Source: JBCCRH01 sp039208045 | Lineage (GTDB): Bacteria > Bacteroidota > Bacteroidia > Chitinophagales > Saprospiraceae | DNA length: 50,108 nt | Reading direction: 5' to 3' | Assembly (NCBI GenBank): GCA_039208045.1 | Contig: JBCCRH010000002.1 | Location: forward strand, 1 to 50,108 | Shown: positions 33,120 to 40,971 of the stretch, piece after piece | Layout of the letters: each line of letters opens with the position of its first letter | Position numbering within the stretch: the stretch's first letter is position 1 | The notes under the pieces: generated by a model | The model's database searches: none | Told to the model about the DNA's origin: nothing | The model's input: only the letters and a program-made list of their open reading frames with translations | Made by a program: the position numbers and the translations under genes

Positions 33120-34946
33120 ATGACACAGCCCACACGTTTGTTCGATTATATCAAATCTCAAAACCAAAATAGCCCAAATCCAAAAGCTTTTGGTCATTTC
33201 TTCCGGGGAGAGTGGCGTTATTATGGTACTGAAGAAATAGTAGATAAGGCGAATAAACTCAGTAGAGGACTTATTCAACTGGGAGTTCAGGCGGGAGACA
33301 AAATCGCGACTATCGTTTATAAAAATCGGCCAGAATGGGTGATTCTTGATATAGCTATACAACAGGTTGGTGCCATTAACGTGCCCGTATATCCTACTAT
33401 TAGTCCACGTGAATATGTCTATATTTTTAATGATGCAAGCGTTCGATTTTGCTTTGTAGGCGAGGGTGACTTATACGATAAGGTACTTCAAGCACAGAAA
33501 GATTTACCGGCCCTTGAAGCAATATACACCATCGATCGATTTGAAGGGAGATTGTATTGGGAAGATTTATACCATGATAAAGGCCAAGAAGAAGTAGAAG
33601 CACGTATGGCAGCTGTCAAGCCTGAGGAATTAGCTACCATTATCTATACTTCTGGTACAACAGGTAATCCTAAAGGAGTAATGCTTTCGCATAATAATAT
33701 TTCGAGTAATGTAACGGCAGTTGCGGATATCCTTCCGGTCAAAAGTAGTAGCGATCGGGTGCTTAGCTTTCTGCCGGTCTGCCATATTTTTGAACGCTCT
33801 GCCATCTATGCGTATACCAATGCAGGAGTATCTGTTACCTTTTGCGGGACTGATAACTTGGGGGGAGAGGATGGCATGCTACAGCGTGTAAAACCTCACT
33901 TCTTTACGACAGTACCAAGGCTACTGGAAAAGGTTTACGAAAAAATCTACAATAAAGGTCTTGCGCTAACTGGACTAAAAAAGAAACTTTTCTTTTGGGC
34001 AATCGATCTTACCAAAGATTATCAGCACGACAAGACCTATGGAGGTTGGCGAGGCATTCAGCAGAGCATTGCTGACAAGCTTATTTTCAGCAAGTGGAGA
34101 GAAGCACTCGGTGGCGAAATCAAAGGTATTGTGACGGGGGCGGCTCCTTGCCCAGAACACCTAGCGCGGATGTTTTCGGCAGCTGGCGTTCCGATCAGAG
34201 AAGGTTATGGCCTTACAGAGACTTCACCAGGCCTGGCCATTGGGTTGTTTAAACCTGGAGGAGCAATGCTAGGAGCAGTTGGAATGCCATTATTTAATGT
34301 AGAACTCATGATCGATGATAGTGATGGGGTCTATCTACCCGGAGAAGGTGAAATATTGGCACATGGCCCTAACATTATGATGGGGTATTATAATAAAGAA
34401 GAGAAAACCGCCGAAGTCATCAAACACATAGATGGTAAACGTTGGTTCTGCACAGGTGATATCGGAAAGTTTGTTGATGGGCCTAACAATAAGCAGTTTC
34501 TTAAGATTACTGACCGTAAAAAAGAGTTACTCAAAACCTCTGGTGGAAAATACGTTGCTCCTGCACCCATTGAATCAAAGCTCAAAGAAGATTTCTTGGT
34601 GGAACAAGTGATGGTGATCGGAGAGAAGCGCAAATTTGTATCTGCTATCATACTACCATCTGAAGAGGCTCTCAAAGATTGGTGTACAGCCGAGGGTATT
34701 GTGTGGACAAGCATGGCAGAGCTGACAAAAAATCAAGCTATCCTCAACAAATTCCAAGATATTATCAATAAGGTGAATGTTAACTTTAGCCACATCGAAA
34801 AAATCAAAAAATTCGTATTGCTAGATGCCAGTTGGGAACCCACTAAAACAGATGGCTCCGATGCAGAGCTTACGCCTACGCTTAAACTTAAGCGAAGAGT
34901 AATTAGAAATAAATATGCTAGTGAAATAGAGTCTATTTATCAATAG
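33120..34946 (+). CDS. Long-chain fatty acid-CoA ligase (AMP-binding), copy 2
   Basis: A 608-residue paralogue of the preceding enzyme with the canonical P-loop TSGTTGNPKGVMLSH, EGYGLTETSP, WFCTGDIGKF, and DRKKELLKTSGGKYVAPAPIE. It differs from copy 1 in the substrate-tunnel half and in the A3 loop (Asn-Pro versus Gly-Leu), suggesting different chain-length or substrate preference. Starts at ATG 33120, 20 bp after copy 1. The ALDH, IcmF and Nudix genes of the window also act on acyl or CoA compounds but are not adjacent. The convergent mini-T9SS gene ends 44 bp away. Confidence 0.94.
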   Translation: MTQPTRLFDYIKSQNQNSPNPKAFGHFFRGEWRYYGTEEIVDKANKLSRGLIQLGVQAGDKIATIVYKNRPEWVILDIAIQQVGAINVPVYPTISPREYVYIFNDASVRFCFVGEGDLYDKVLQAQKDLPALEAIYTIDRFEGRLYWEDLYHDKGQEEVEARMAAVKPEELATIIYTSGTTGNPKGVMLSHNNISSNVTAVADILPVKSSSDRVLSFLPVCHIFERSAIYAYTNAGVSVTFCGTDNLGGEDGMLQRVKPHFFTTVPRLLEKVYEKIYNKGLALTGLKKKLFFWAIDLTKDYQHDKTYGGWRGIQQSIADKLIFSKWREALGGEIKGIVTGAAPCPEHLARMFSAAGVPIREGYGLTETSPGLAIGLFKPGGAMLGAVGMPLFNVELMIDDSDGVYLPGEGEILAHGPNIMMGYYNKEEKTAEVIKHIDGKRWFCTGDIGKFVDGPNNKQFLKITDRKKELLKTSGGKYVAPAPIESKLKEDFLVEQVMVIGEKRKFVSAIILPSEEALKDWCTAEGIVWTSMAELTKNQAILNKFQDIINKVNVNFSHIEKIKKFVLLDASWEPTKTDGSDAELTPTLKLKRRVIRNKYASEIESIYQ

Positions 34947-34990
34947 GCTCTTATTCCATCCGTGGTATTTTTTAGCTTAGTTCAGGAGAA

Positions 34991-35332
34991 TTAGCGCTTG
35001 GTTAAGCGCTGTGTGGTGATAATTTTTTCTTGTTTATCAAGAATCTGTACCAGGTACATCCCGTTTGGTAAATCTCTAATGGAATAGCTTTTTCCTTCTG
35101 ACACATTAAAGCGTTTCATTTCGCGGCCTACTACATTAAAGAGAATAAGCTTACTCACTTTAGCCGCATTCTTTACCTTTATCTGATCTACTGCCGGATT
35201 AGGAAAGACCTCTATCCCAACTTTTTCGACTTTACTTTTTCGAATACTCAGGCGGTCACTAAAGCTACGCTGAGCAGTCAAGGCAGAACCCAAAAAAATG
35301 AACGCTAGGGATAAGAGTACAATTCTTCTCAT
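34991..35332 (-). CDS. Mini T9SS protein: signal peptide plus sorting domain only
   Basis: 113 residues. The signal peptide (1-20) ends LTAQ. About 15 basic linker residues (SFSDRLSIRKSKVEK) follow, and then a complete type A T9SS C-terminal sorting domain (VFPNPAVDQIKV, ILFNVVGREMKRF, IRDLPNGMYLVQILD, ending QRLTKR). There is no room for a passenger domain. It may be a remnant of a larger cargo gene, or a real short surface protein. The open frame is intact, with its own start codon and normal signal peptide. It lies 176 bp downstream of thrS on the same strand. Confidence 0.85.
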   Translation of the reverse strand: MRRIVLLSLAFIFLGSALTAQRSFSDRLSIRKSKVEKVGIEVFPNPAVDQIKVKNAAKVSKLILFNVVGREMKRFNVSEGKSYSIRDLPNGMYLVQILDKQEKIITTQRLTKR

Positions 35333-35508
35333 GCAGCGGGGTTTAGAAACTATTAAGGCGATTACCTTAAAGTAAGGGCATAATCCTTAATAAACAAATG
35401 CAGTACGACGCATTTAAACAAATTTTAACAATTTTTATATAACAAAAATTAATAACTGTTGCCGTTTGCTACAAGAGGGAAACCATTACTTGAAGCGATG
35501 GTTCAGCA

Positions 35509-37434
35509 TCAAGCCTGTAACAAGTCCTTAAAGTAGGCGATAAAGTCGTCAGTAGACATACTTCCCTTATCTCCGTCGCCTTGACGACGAACAGATACAC
35601 TGCCACTTTCTTGCTCCTTTTCTCCTACGATAAGCATGAACGGAATCTTACGTAATTCGGTATCGCGAATCTTTCTACCAATGGTTTCATTTCGATTATC
35701 AATCGTTCCACGTATATCGTGTGTAGCGAGTTGATCTAACACCTGCTTACAGTAATCTTCAAATTTCTCACTAATTGGCAAGAGCGTAAATTGTTCTGGC
35801 GTAAGCCATAAAGGGAACTTACCAGCGGTGTGCTCGATGAGAATACTGATAAACCGCTCTAAAGAGCCAAAAGGTGCGCGGTGAATCATCACAGGACGAT
35901 GTGTCGCATTATCCGAACCTATATATTCCAGCTCAAAGCGATCAGGTAGGTTATAATCCACTTGAATCGTGCCTAGTTGCCACTTTCGACCAATAGCATC
36001 CTTAACCATAAAGTCAAGCTTTGGCCCATAGAATGCAGCTTCCCCTAATTCCGTCACAGTCTCTAATCCTGCTTCAGCAGTAGCCTCAATGATAGCGCGC
36101 TCTGCATTTTCCCAGTTTTCATCTGATCCGATATACTTTCCAGGATCTTCTGGATCACGCAGTGAAATTTGCGCCGTAAACTTTTCAAAGCCCATTTTAT
36201 TCAGCACAGCTGTCGTCAAATCCAACACATTTAAGAACTCATCCTTCAACTGATCAGGTGTGCAGAAAATATGAGCATCATCTTGAGTAAAGCCACGTAC
36301 GCGGGAAAGCCCATGCAGCTCTCCACTTTGCTCATAGCGATAAACAGTGCCGAATTCTGCGATACGCAAAGGTAATTGCTTGTACGAATGCGGACGATGC
36401 GCATAAATCTCACAGTGGTGTGGACAATTCATCGGCTTCAGTAGAAACTCTTCTCCTTCACGGGGCGTATTGATAGGCTGGAAGCTGTCTTCGCCGTATT
36501 TTTCATAATGACCTGATGTTTGATACAACTCTTTCTTGCCAATATGAGGTGTGCTTACCATCATGTATCCGCGCTTTTCTTGCTCTTCTTTCAAGAAATT
36601 CATTAAGCGCTCACGTAGTGCATTTCCTTTGGGTAACCATATAGGTAGGCCCGAGCCTACTCGCTCAGAAAACATAAATAGCTCTAACTCGGAACCTAAC
36701 TTTCGGTGATCCCGCTTTTTGGCTTCCTCTAGTAAAGTTAGATATTCTTTTAGCTCTTTGGCCTTTGGAAAAGCCACCCCATAAATTCGGGTCATTTGTT
36801 GGCGATTTTCATCCCCTCTCCAATAAGCTCCTGCCAAGCTCATCAGTTTAACTGCCTTAATTTTTCCAGTATCTGGGATATGAGGACCCTTACACAAGTC
36901 TACAAATCCTCCCTGCTCATAAAAGGTAATAGTACCATCTTCCAATTCTTCTAGCAGCTCAATTTTATACTCGTCTCCTTTTTCTTTAAAGTAAGCTAAG
37001 GCGTCTGCCTTGCTCATATCTTTGCGTACAAAAGGGCTCTTGGTGCGCGCTAGCTCCTGCATTTTTGCCTCAATCTTTGGCAAGTCTGCTGAAGTTAATT
37101 GTCGGTCACCTGTATCAACATCATAGTAAAATCCATTATCAATAGCGGGACCTATACCAAATTTCACACCAGGATAAAGTGCTTCGAGTGCTTCTGCCAT
37201 CAAGTGAGCGGAAGAGTGCCAAAAGGTCGATTTCCCTTCTTTATCGTTCCAGGTCAATAGGCTGAGGCTTGCATCTTCGTGAATAGGGCGAGAAGCATCC
37301 CACACCTCGCCATTGACTTTTGCGGAAAGTACATTGCGCGCCAGACCAGCACTAATCGACTCTGCTACTTGCATAGCTGTAGTGCCTGCCTCATATTGAC
37401 GTACTTTACCATCTGGGAAAGTGATGTTGATCAT
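35509..37434 (-). CDS. thrS: Threonyl-tRNA synthetase
   Basis: Class II synthetase of 641 residues charging tRNA-Thr. ATG at 37434 (MINITFPDGKVRQYEAG) is chosen because it begins the TGS domain; the frame runs on to 37488 with unrelated residues. Order: TGS domain (1-62), the N2 editing domain with HSSAHLMAEAL, the catalytic core with the zinc-binding region MNCPHHCEIY and motif 2 FGTVYRYEQSGELHGLSRVRGFTQDD, motif 3 APFGSLERFISILIEH, and the anticodon-binding domain at the C-terminus (LPISEKFEDYCKQV onward). It lies downstream of lspA with a 177-bp gap, so a promoter of its own is likely. Confidence 0.97.
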   Translation of the reverse strand: MINITFPDGKVRQYEAGTTAMQVAESISAGLARNVLSAKVNGEVWDASRPIHEDASLSLLTWNDKEGKSTFWHSSAHLMAEALEALYPGVKFGIGPAIDNGFYYDVDTGDRQLTSADLPKIEAKMQELARTKSPFVRKDMSKADALAYFKEKGDEYKIELLEELEDGTITFYEQGGFVDLCKGPHIPDTGKIKAVKLMSLAGAYWRGDENRQQMTRIYGVAFPKAKELKEYLTLLEEAKKRDHRKLGSELELFMFSERVGSGLPIWLPKGNALRERLMNFLKEEQEKRGYMMVSTPHIGKKELYQTSGHYEKYGEDSFQPINTPREGEEFLLKPMNCPHHCEIYAHRPHSYKQLPLRIAEFGTVYRYEQSGELHGLSRVRGFTQDDAHIFCTPDQLKDEFLNVLDLTTAVLNKMGFEKFTAQISLRDPEDPGKYIGSDENWENAERAIIEATAEAGLETVTELGEAAFYGPKLDFMVKDAIGRKWQLGTIQVDYNLPDRFELEYIGSDNATHRPVMIHRAPFGSLERFISILIEHTAGKFPLWLTPEQFTLLPISEKFEDYCKQVLDQLATHDIRGTIDNRNETIGRKIRDTELRKIPFMLIVGEKEQESGSVSVRRQGDGDKGSMSTDDFIAYFKDLLQA

Positions 37435-37611
37435 GACAACTAATTTTTTGGCATTTACAATCCACCAACCCAAGATTGGTGAGCTCATATCTAGCGTACG
37501 GAAATCTCCAAAGAGAAGTTCCCATATCTACCTTAAAAGGCCGCTAAATTAGTTTTTTTTCTGCATATAGCAGTAAGGACTACTGCCATAAATAACAGGG
37601 ACTTACAAAAT

Positions 37612-38379
37612 TCAATCTTCCTTGGTGGTTGTATTTTGTTCATCTATTTGGTCGGGAGAAGCATCAGAATTAGTGGTACTTTCTTCCTGCTCTTCCGCTT
37701 CAGTAGTTGCATTATCGATTGCTAGTGGTTCTTCCACTGTATCAGGCGTTTCTTGCTGTATAGGTTGGCTAAAAAACTGCCGTTGAAAAAACAAAATATT
37801 TAATACCCCTATCGTAATGGACATATCTGCCACGTTAAATACTGGCTTAAAGAAGAGATAAGGATCTCCTCCCCAAATCGGAACCCATTCGGGAAAATAT
37901 CCTTTTGCAATAGGGAAGTAGAGCATATCCACCACTTTGCCATGCAGAAAGCTTCCGTAGCCTCCTCCTTCAGGAAATAAAGTAGCTATCCCTCCATGAT
38001 AATTGGACTCCGAAAAAATAAGACCATAGAAAGCACTATCAATGATATTACCGATAGCACCAGCCAAAATTAAACCAAAACTGAGTAGCAATCCGAAACT
38101 CGCCTTACTCTTAATTAATACTCTGATATAATAAATCAATGCGCCTACGGCGATTATTCGAAATATGCTCAACAGCAGTTTGCCATAATCTCCGCTAAGT
38201 GATAAGCCAAATGCCATGCCATTATTTTCTACAAAATGCACCCTTGCCCAACTTAATCCCAATCCGAATAAGGACATTTCTTCTCCATAAGTCATGTGGG
38301 TTTTCACCCAAATCTTCACTGCCTGATCAACAATTAATACCAGCAGTACCACCAACACAATTTTTACAGACTTATTCAA
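37612..38379 (-). CDS. lspA: Lipoprotein signal peptidase with acidic C-terminal tail
   Basis: Aspartyl protease of the inner membrane that cleaves prolipoproteins below the lipid-modified cysteine. 255 residues, longer than the usual 160-200. Membrane segments are at about 7-25, 65-90, 97-118 and 185-200. The catalytic aspartates lie in GNIIDS and NVADMSI. As in other Bacteroidota members, there is a long loop between them (with GKVVDMLYFP). The last roughly 55 residues (from about 201) are a hydrophilic tail rich in Glu, Thr, Gln and Asp, not needed for the fold. Probable substrates in this window are the YceI and Kazal-type lipoproteins. pdxA lies 90 bp upstream on the same strand. Confidence 0.93.
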   Translation of the reverse strand: MNKSVKIVLVVLLVLIVDQAVKIWVKTHMTYGEEMSLFGLGLSWARVHFVENNGMAFGLSLSGDYGKLLLSIFRIIAVGALIYYIRVLIKSKASFGLLLSFGLILAGAIGNIIDSAFYGLIFSESNYHGGIATLFPEGGGYGSFLHGKVVDMLYFPIAKGYFPEWVPIWGGDPYLFFKPVFNVADMSITIGVLNILFFQRQFFSQPIQQETPDTVEEPLAIDNATTEAEEQEESTTNSDASPDQIDEQNTTTKED

Positions 38380-38469
38380 AAGCTCTAATTTTTTTAAGCG
38401 TTATTAAGTTCTAAATTAAGAAGCAATTAAAGCATAGAGTTGTTTAATTACAAATGCGCAAAATGTCAA

Positions 38470-39540
38470 TTATTCCAAGATTTCACCCTCCTGCTGTACC
38501 TCTTTTGGTTTCTTCTTTTTTACCATTGCATTCTTCTTAATTTCTTCCATTTCTCTACGAAAACGAACAATATCAGCAGCAGCATACACCGCTTTGCGGA
38601 AAGAAGAATGGTCAGCCTCATTTTTACCTGCTAAATCAAAACCAGTACCGTGATCAGGGGATGTTCGAACGATGGGTAGCCCAGCCGTGAAATTTACTCC
38701 TTCCCCAAACGAAAGTGCCTTAAAAGGAATTAAACCTTGATCGTGGTACATCGCCAATATCCCGTCAAATTTGGCATACTGACTAGAACCAAAAAAGCCA
38801 TCCGCAGCGTAGGGGCCCATCACTAGCATACCCTTCTTTTTGCATTGCACAATCGCTGGTCGAATGATTTGTTCTTCCTCCTTCCCGATATTTCCTTCGT
38901 CACTAGCATGTGGGTTAAGGCCCAATACAGCAATAGTTGGGCGCTCGATGCCAAAGTCGTTCCGCAAGGAGTCATGCATTAAATGGATTTTTTCAGTAAT
39001 TAAGTTTTTGGTGATGGTGTTGGCCACGGCGCTCACTGGGATATGATTAGTAGCTACCCCAATTTTTAAATTATCGCTTACCATGAACATCAAGCTCTGC
39101 TTAACTCCAAAGTTTTCGGTAAGAAATTCTGTATGCCCCGGAAATGGAAAGTTAGCCATCTTCATAGCTGCTTTGTTGATGGGGGCAGTTACCAAGGCAT
39201 CAATCCATCCTTGCTTAAGGTCGTGTACTGCTACTTCTAGTGATCGATAAGCGTATTGACCTCCTTGCTCTGTGGCTTTCCCAAGGGTAATATTTACATT
39301 TTCTTGCCAGCAATTGACCACATTAATCCGATTTTGATGCACGCGTTCAGCAGAATTACAAGTGCTCATTTGGAGATCAAGCCCTACTATATTTTTATGA
39401 TAAGAAACAACCTTGGCTGATCCATAAATTACGGGCGTGATGTATTTGCTAATATTTTCTTGTATAAACGTTTTTAAGATGACCTCTAATCCAATACCAT
39501 TGATATCACCTATACTAACACCTATTTTTATTGGCTCCAT
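38470..39540 (-). CDS. pdxA: 4-hydroxythreonine-4-phosphate dehydrogenase
   Basis: NAD-dependent, metal-dependent enzyme of the DXP-dependent route to pyridoxal phosphate. 356 residues. Family motifs are IGVSIGDINGIGLEVILK at the N-terminus, TAPINK, GHTEFL (metal His), AMYHDQGLIPFKAL (metal His) and RTSPDHGTGFDLAGKNEAD (metal His and substrate loop). The last 30 residues form a Lys/Glu-rich tail outside the usual domain. ATG at 39540 is 96 bp from the divergent rsmA start; a candidate -7 element lies at 39573-39580. Confidence 0.96.
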   Translation of the reverse strand: MEPIKIGVSIGDINGIGLEVILKTFIQENISKYITPVIYGSAKVVSYHKNIVGLDLQMSTCNSAERVHQNRINVVNCWQENVNITLGKATEQGGQYAYRSLEVAVHDLKQGWIDALVTAPINKAAMKMANFPFPGHTEFLTENFGVKQSLMFMVSDNLKIGVATNHIPVSAVANTITKNLITEKIHLMHDSLRNDFGIERPTIAVLGLNPHASDEGNIGKEEEQIIRPAIVQCKKKGMLVMGPYAADGFFGSSQYAKFDGILAMYHDQGLIPFKALSFGEGVNFTAGLPIVRTSPDHGTGFDLAGKNEADHSSFRKAVYAAADIVRFRREMEEIKKNAMVKKKKPKEVQQEGEILE

Positions 39541-39572
39541 AAAAGCTATTTTTCACTTTTTTCGCAAATGCA

Positions 39573-39580
39573 CAAAGATA
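39573..39580 (-). promoter_or_regulatory. TAnnTTTG (-7-type) element for pdxA
   Basis: Minus-strand TATCTTTG, 32 bp before the pdxA ATG, back to back with the rsmA promoter. No -33 TTTG at standard spacing. Confidence 0.35.
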
Positions 39581-39597
39581 ATGATTTCTATCACGTG

Positions 39598-39629
39598 TTT
39601 GGGAATTGCAAATGGTAAACGTACCTTTG
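39598..39629 (+). promoter_or_regulatory. Bacteroidota-type promoter of rsmA
   Basis: TTTG (39598-39601), 20-bp spacer, TACCTTTG (39622-39629). Both elements and the spacing fit the primary sigma-factor consensus of Bacteroidota (TTTG, about 19-21 bp, TAnnTTTG). Transcription would start a few bases on, around 39634-39637, giving a very short or absent leader for rsmA. Confidence 0.6.
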
Positions 39630-39636
39630 CAAAAAA

Positions 39637-40422
39637 TTGGCCAGCGTTTTGAAAGCTAAAAAATCCTTTGGACAGCATTTCCTCAATCGAGAAGATATTG
39701 CCGCCCGTATCGCTGGTAGTCTCCAATTGAACGAAGCTACCCACAAAATATTGGAAGTAGGCCCTGGCCGAGGGATGTTGACCAAATACTTGCTCCAGCA
39801 AGATCAAGAGCTACTGGTCGTAGAAGCAGATCGAGACATGGTATTACACCTCAAAAAACACTACCCAACACTCAAAGAAAACATCATCTCCGCAGACTTT
39901 CTCAAAGTCAATCTAAAGCTCTTTTTTGAAGATTCACCCTTTGCACTCATTGGTAACTTCCCCTATAATATTTCTAGCCAAATTCTATTTAAGATGCTGG
40001 AATATCGAGACCAAATTCCAGAAATGGTGGGTATGTTTCAGAAAGAAGTAGCAGAACGTGTGGTGGCGCCTCCCGGAGATAAGACCTATGGTGTAACTAG
40101 TGTTTTAATCCAGGCATTCTACGAAGGGCACTATCTCTTCTCTGTAGAAAAAAGTTCTTTCACCCCACCCCCAAAAGTCAAGTCGGGCGTCATCCGACTA
40201 GTTAGGCGAGAAACACCACTAATTAATTGCAGCGAAAAGATTTTTAGGCGTGTAGTAAAAGTGGCTTTCCAGCAAAGGCGAAAAATGCTCCGCAATACTA
40301 TCAAGAGTTTGATCCCTAACGACCCCATTCTAAAGGAATCTATTTTCGAAAAGCGGCCTGAGAAACTAAGTATTGAAGAGTTTGCAGCATTGGCAGCGAT
40401 GATCGAACAAAAGCTATCGTGA
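39637..40422 (+). CDS. rsmA: 16S rRNA (adenine1518-N6/adenine1519-N6)-dimethyltransferase
   Basis: KsgA/RsmA, dimethylating two adenines in the 3' helix of 16S rRNA during small-subunit maturation. Up to 261 residues. Motifs are KKSFGQHFLNR at the N-terminus, SAM-binding motif I EVGPGRGMLTKYL, the catalytic NFPYNISS (motif IV) and PPPKVKSGVIRL. There is no ATG before the domain. Candidate starts are TTG 39637 and TTG 39649; the second gives MKAKKSFGQHFL, the commoner family start, and leaves a leader of about a dozen bases after the mapped promoter pattern. It leads a likely operon with yqeY (61-bp gap) and the ALDH gene. Confidence 0.95.
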   Translation: MASVLKAKKSFGQHFLNREDIAARIAGSLQLNEATHKILEVGPGRGMLTKYLLQQDQELLVVEADRDMVLHLKKHYPTLKENIISADFLKVNLKLFFEDSPFALIGNFPYNISSQILFKMLEYRDQIPEMVGMFQKEVAERVVAPPGDKTYGVTSVLIQAFYEGHYLFSVEKSSFTPPPKVKSGVIRLVRRETPLINCSEKIFRRVVKVAFQQRRKMLRNTIKSLIPNDPILKESIFEKRPEKLSIEEFAALAAMIEQKLS

Positions 40423-40483
40423 ACTTTTATGGATTAGCCCAATGTTGTGCAGTATAGTTTCCATAATTGAAAAGATATAAAAT

Positions 40484-40933
40484 ATGAGTTTAGAAAAACG
40501 AATTGTAAGCGACCTCAAAGAGGCGATGAAAGCGAAAGATAAAGTGAGTTTGCGCGGTATCCGCGCCATAAAAGCAGCCATTCTATTAGCCAAAACAGAT
40601 GGCTCTGGCGAAGAATTTACAGAAGATAAAGGAATCAAAATGCTCCAGAAAATGGTGAAGCAACGCCGTGATTCCTTGGCCATCTACGAGGAGCAAGGTA
40701 GAGAAGAGCTAGCGCAGACCGAGCGCGAAGAAATCGACGTCATCGAAAAATATCTTCCTGCTCAGATGAGCCCTGAAGAGTTAGAAAAAGAGGTAAAGGC
40801 TATTGTCGAACAAACAGGTGCTTCATCTATGAAGGATATGGGTAGAGTGATGGGGATGGCCTCCAAAAAATTTGCTGGTCGCGCAGACGGTAAGGCTATT
40901 TCAACTATCGTCAAAAAGCTCTTAAGTGCTTAG
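40484..40933 (+). CDS. GatB/YqeY domain protein
   Basis: A 149-residue stand-alone YqeY protein, related to the tail domain of GatB (the amidotransferase subunit that recognises tRNA) but without the rest of GatB. Motifs are LEKRIVSDLKEAMKAKDKVSLRGIRAIKAAI, KMVKQRRDSLAIYEEQGREELAQTE, EKYLPAQMSPEELE and the C-terminal GxxMGxASKKFAGRADGKAIS. Its role is not firmly established; tRNA-related function is assumed from the homology. Starts at ATG 40484 and is followed after 38 bp by the ALDH gene. Confidence 0.93.
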   Translation: MSLEKRIVSDLKEAMKAKDKVSLRGIRAIKAAILLAKTDGSGEEFTEDKGIKMLQKMVKQRRDSLAIYEEQGREELAQTEREEIDVIEKYLPAQMSPEELEKEVKAIVEQTGASSMKDMGRVMGMASKKFAGRADGKAISTIVKKLLSA

Positions 40934-40971
40934 GCTGATCCTATTATAAAACCAATTTATAAAAGAGAAAA

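Noticed and set aside
37435..37611. T-box or ribosomal-type leader upstream of thrS
   Set aside because: A 6-bp stem with loop (GCAGTA/TACTGC near 37570) exists, but there is no T-box motif, and T-boxes are not typical of Bacteroidota.
39604..39616. Fourth copy of the palindromic repeat (AATTGCAAATGG)
   Set aside because: Shares only TTGCAAAT with the core, lacks flanking arms and lies in a promoter; probably chance.
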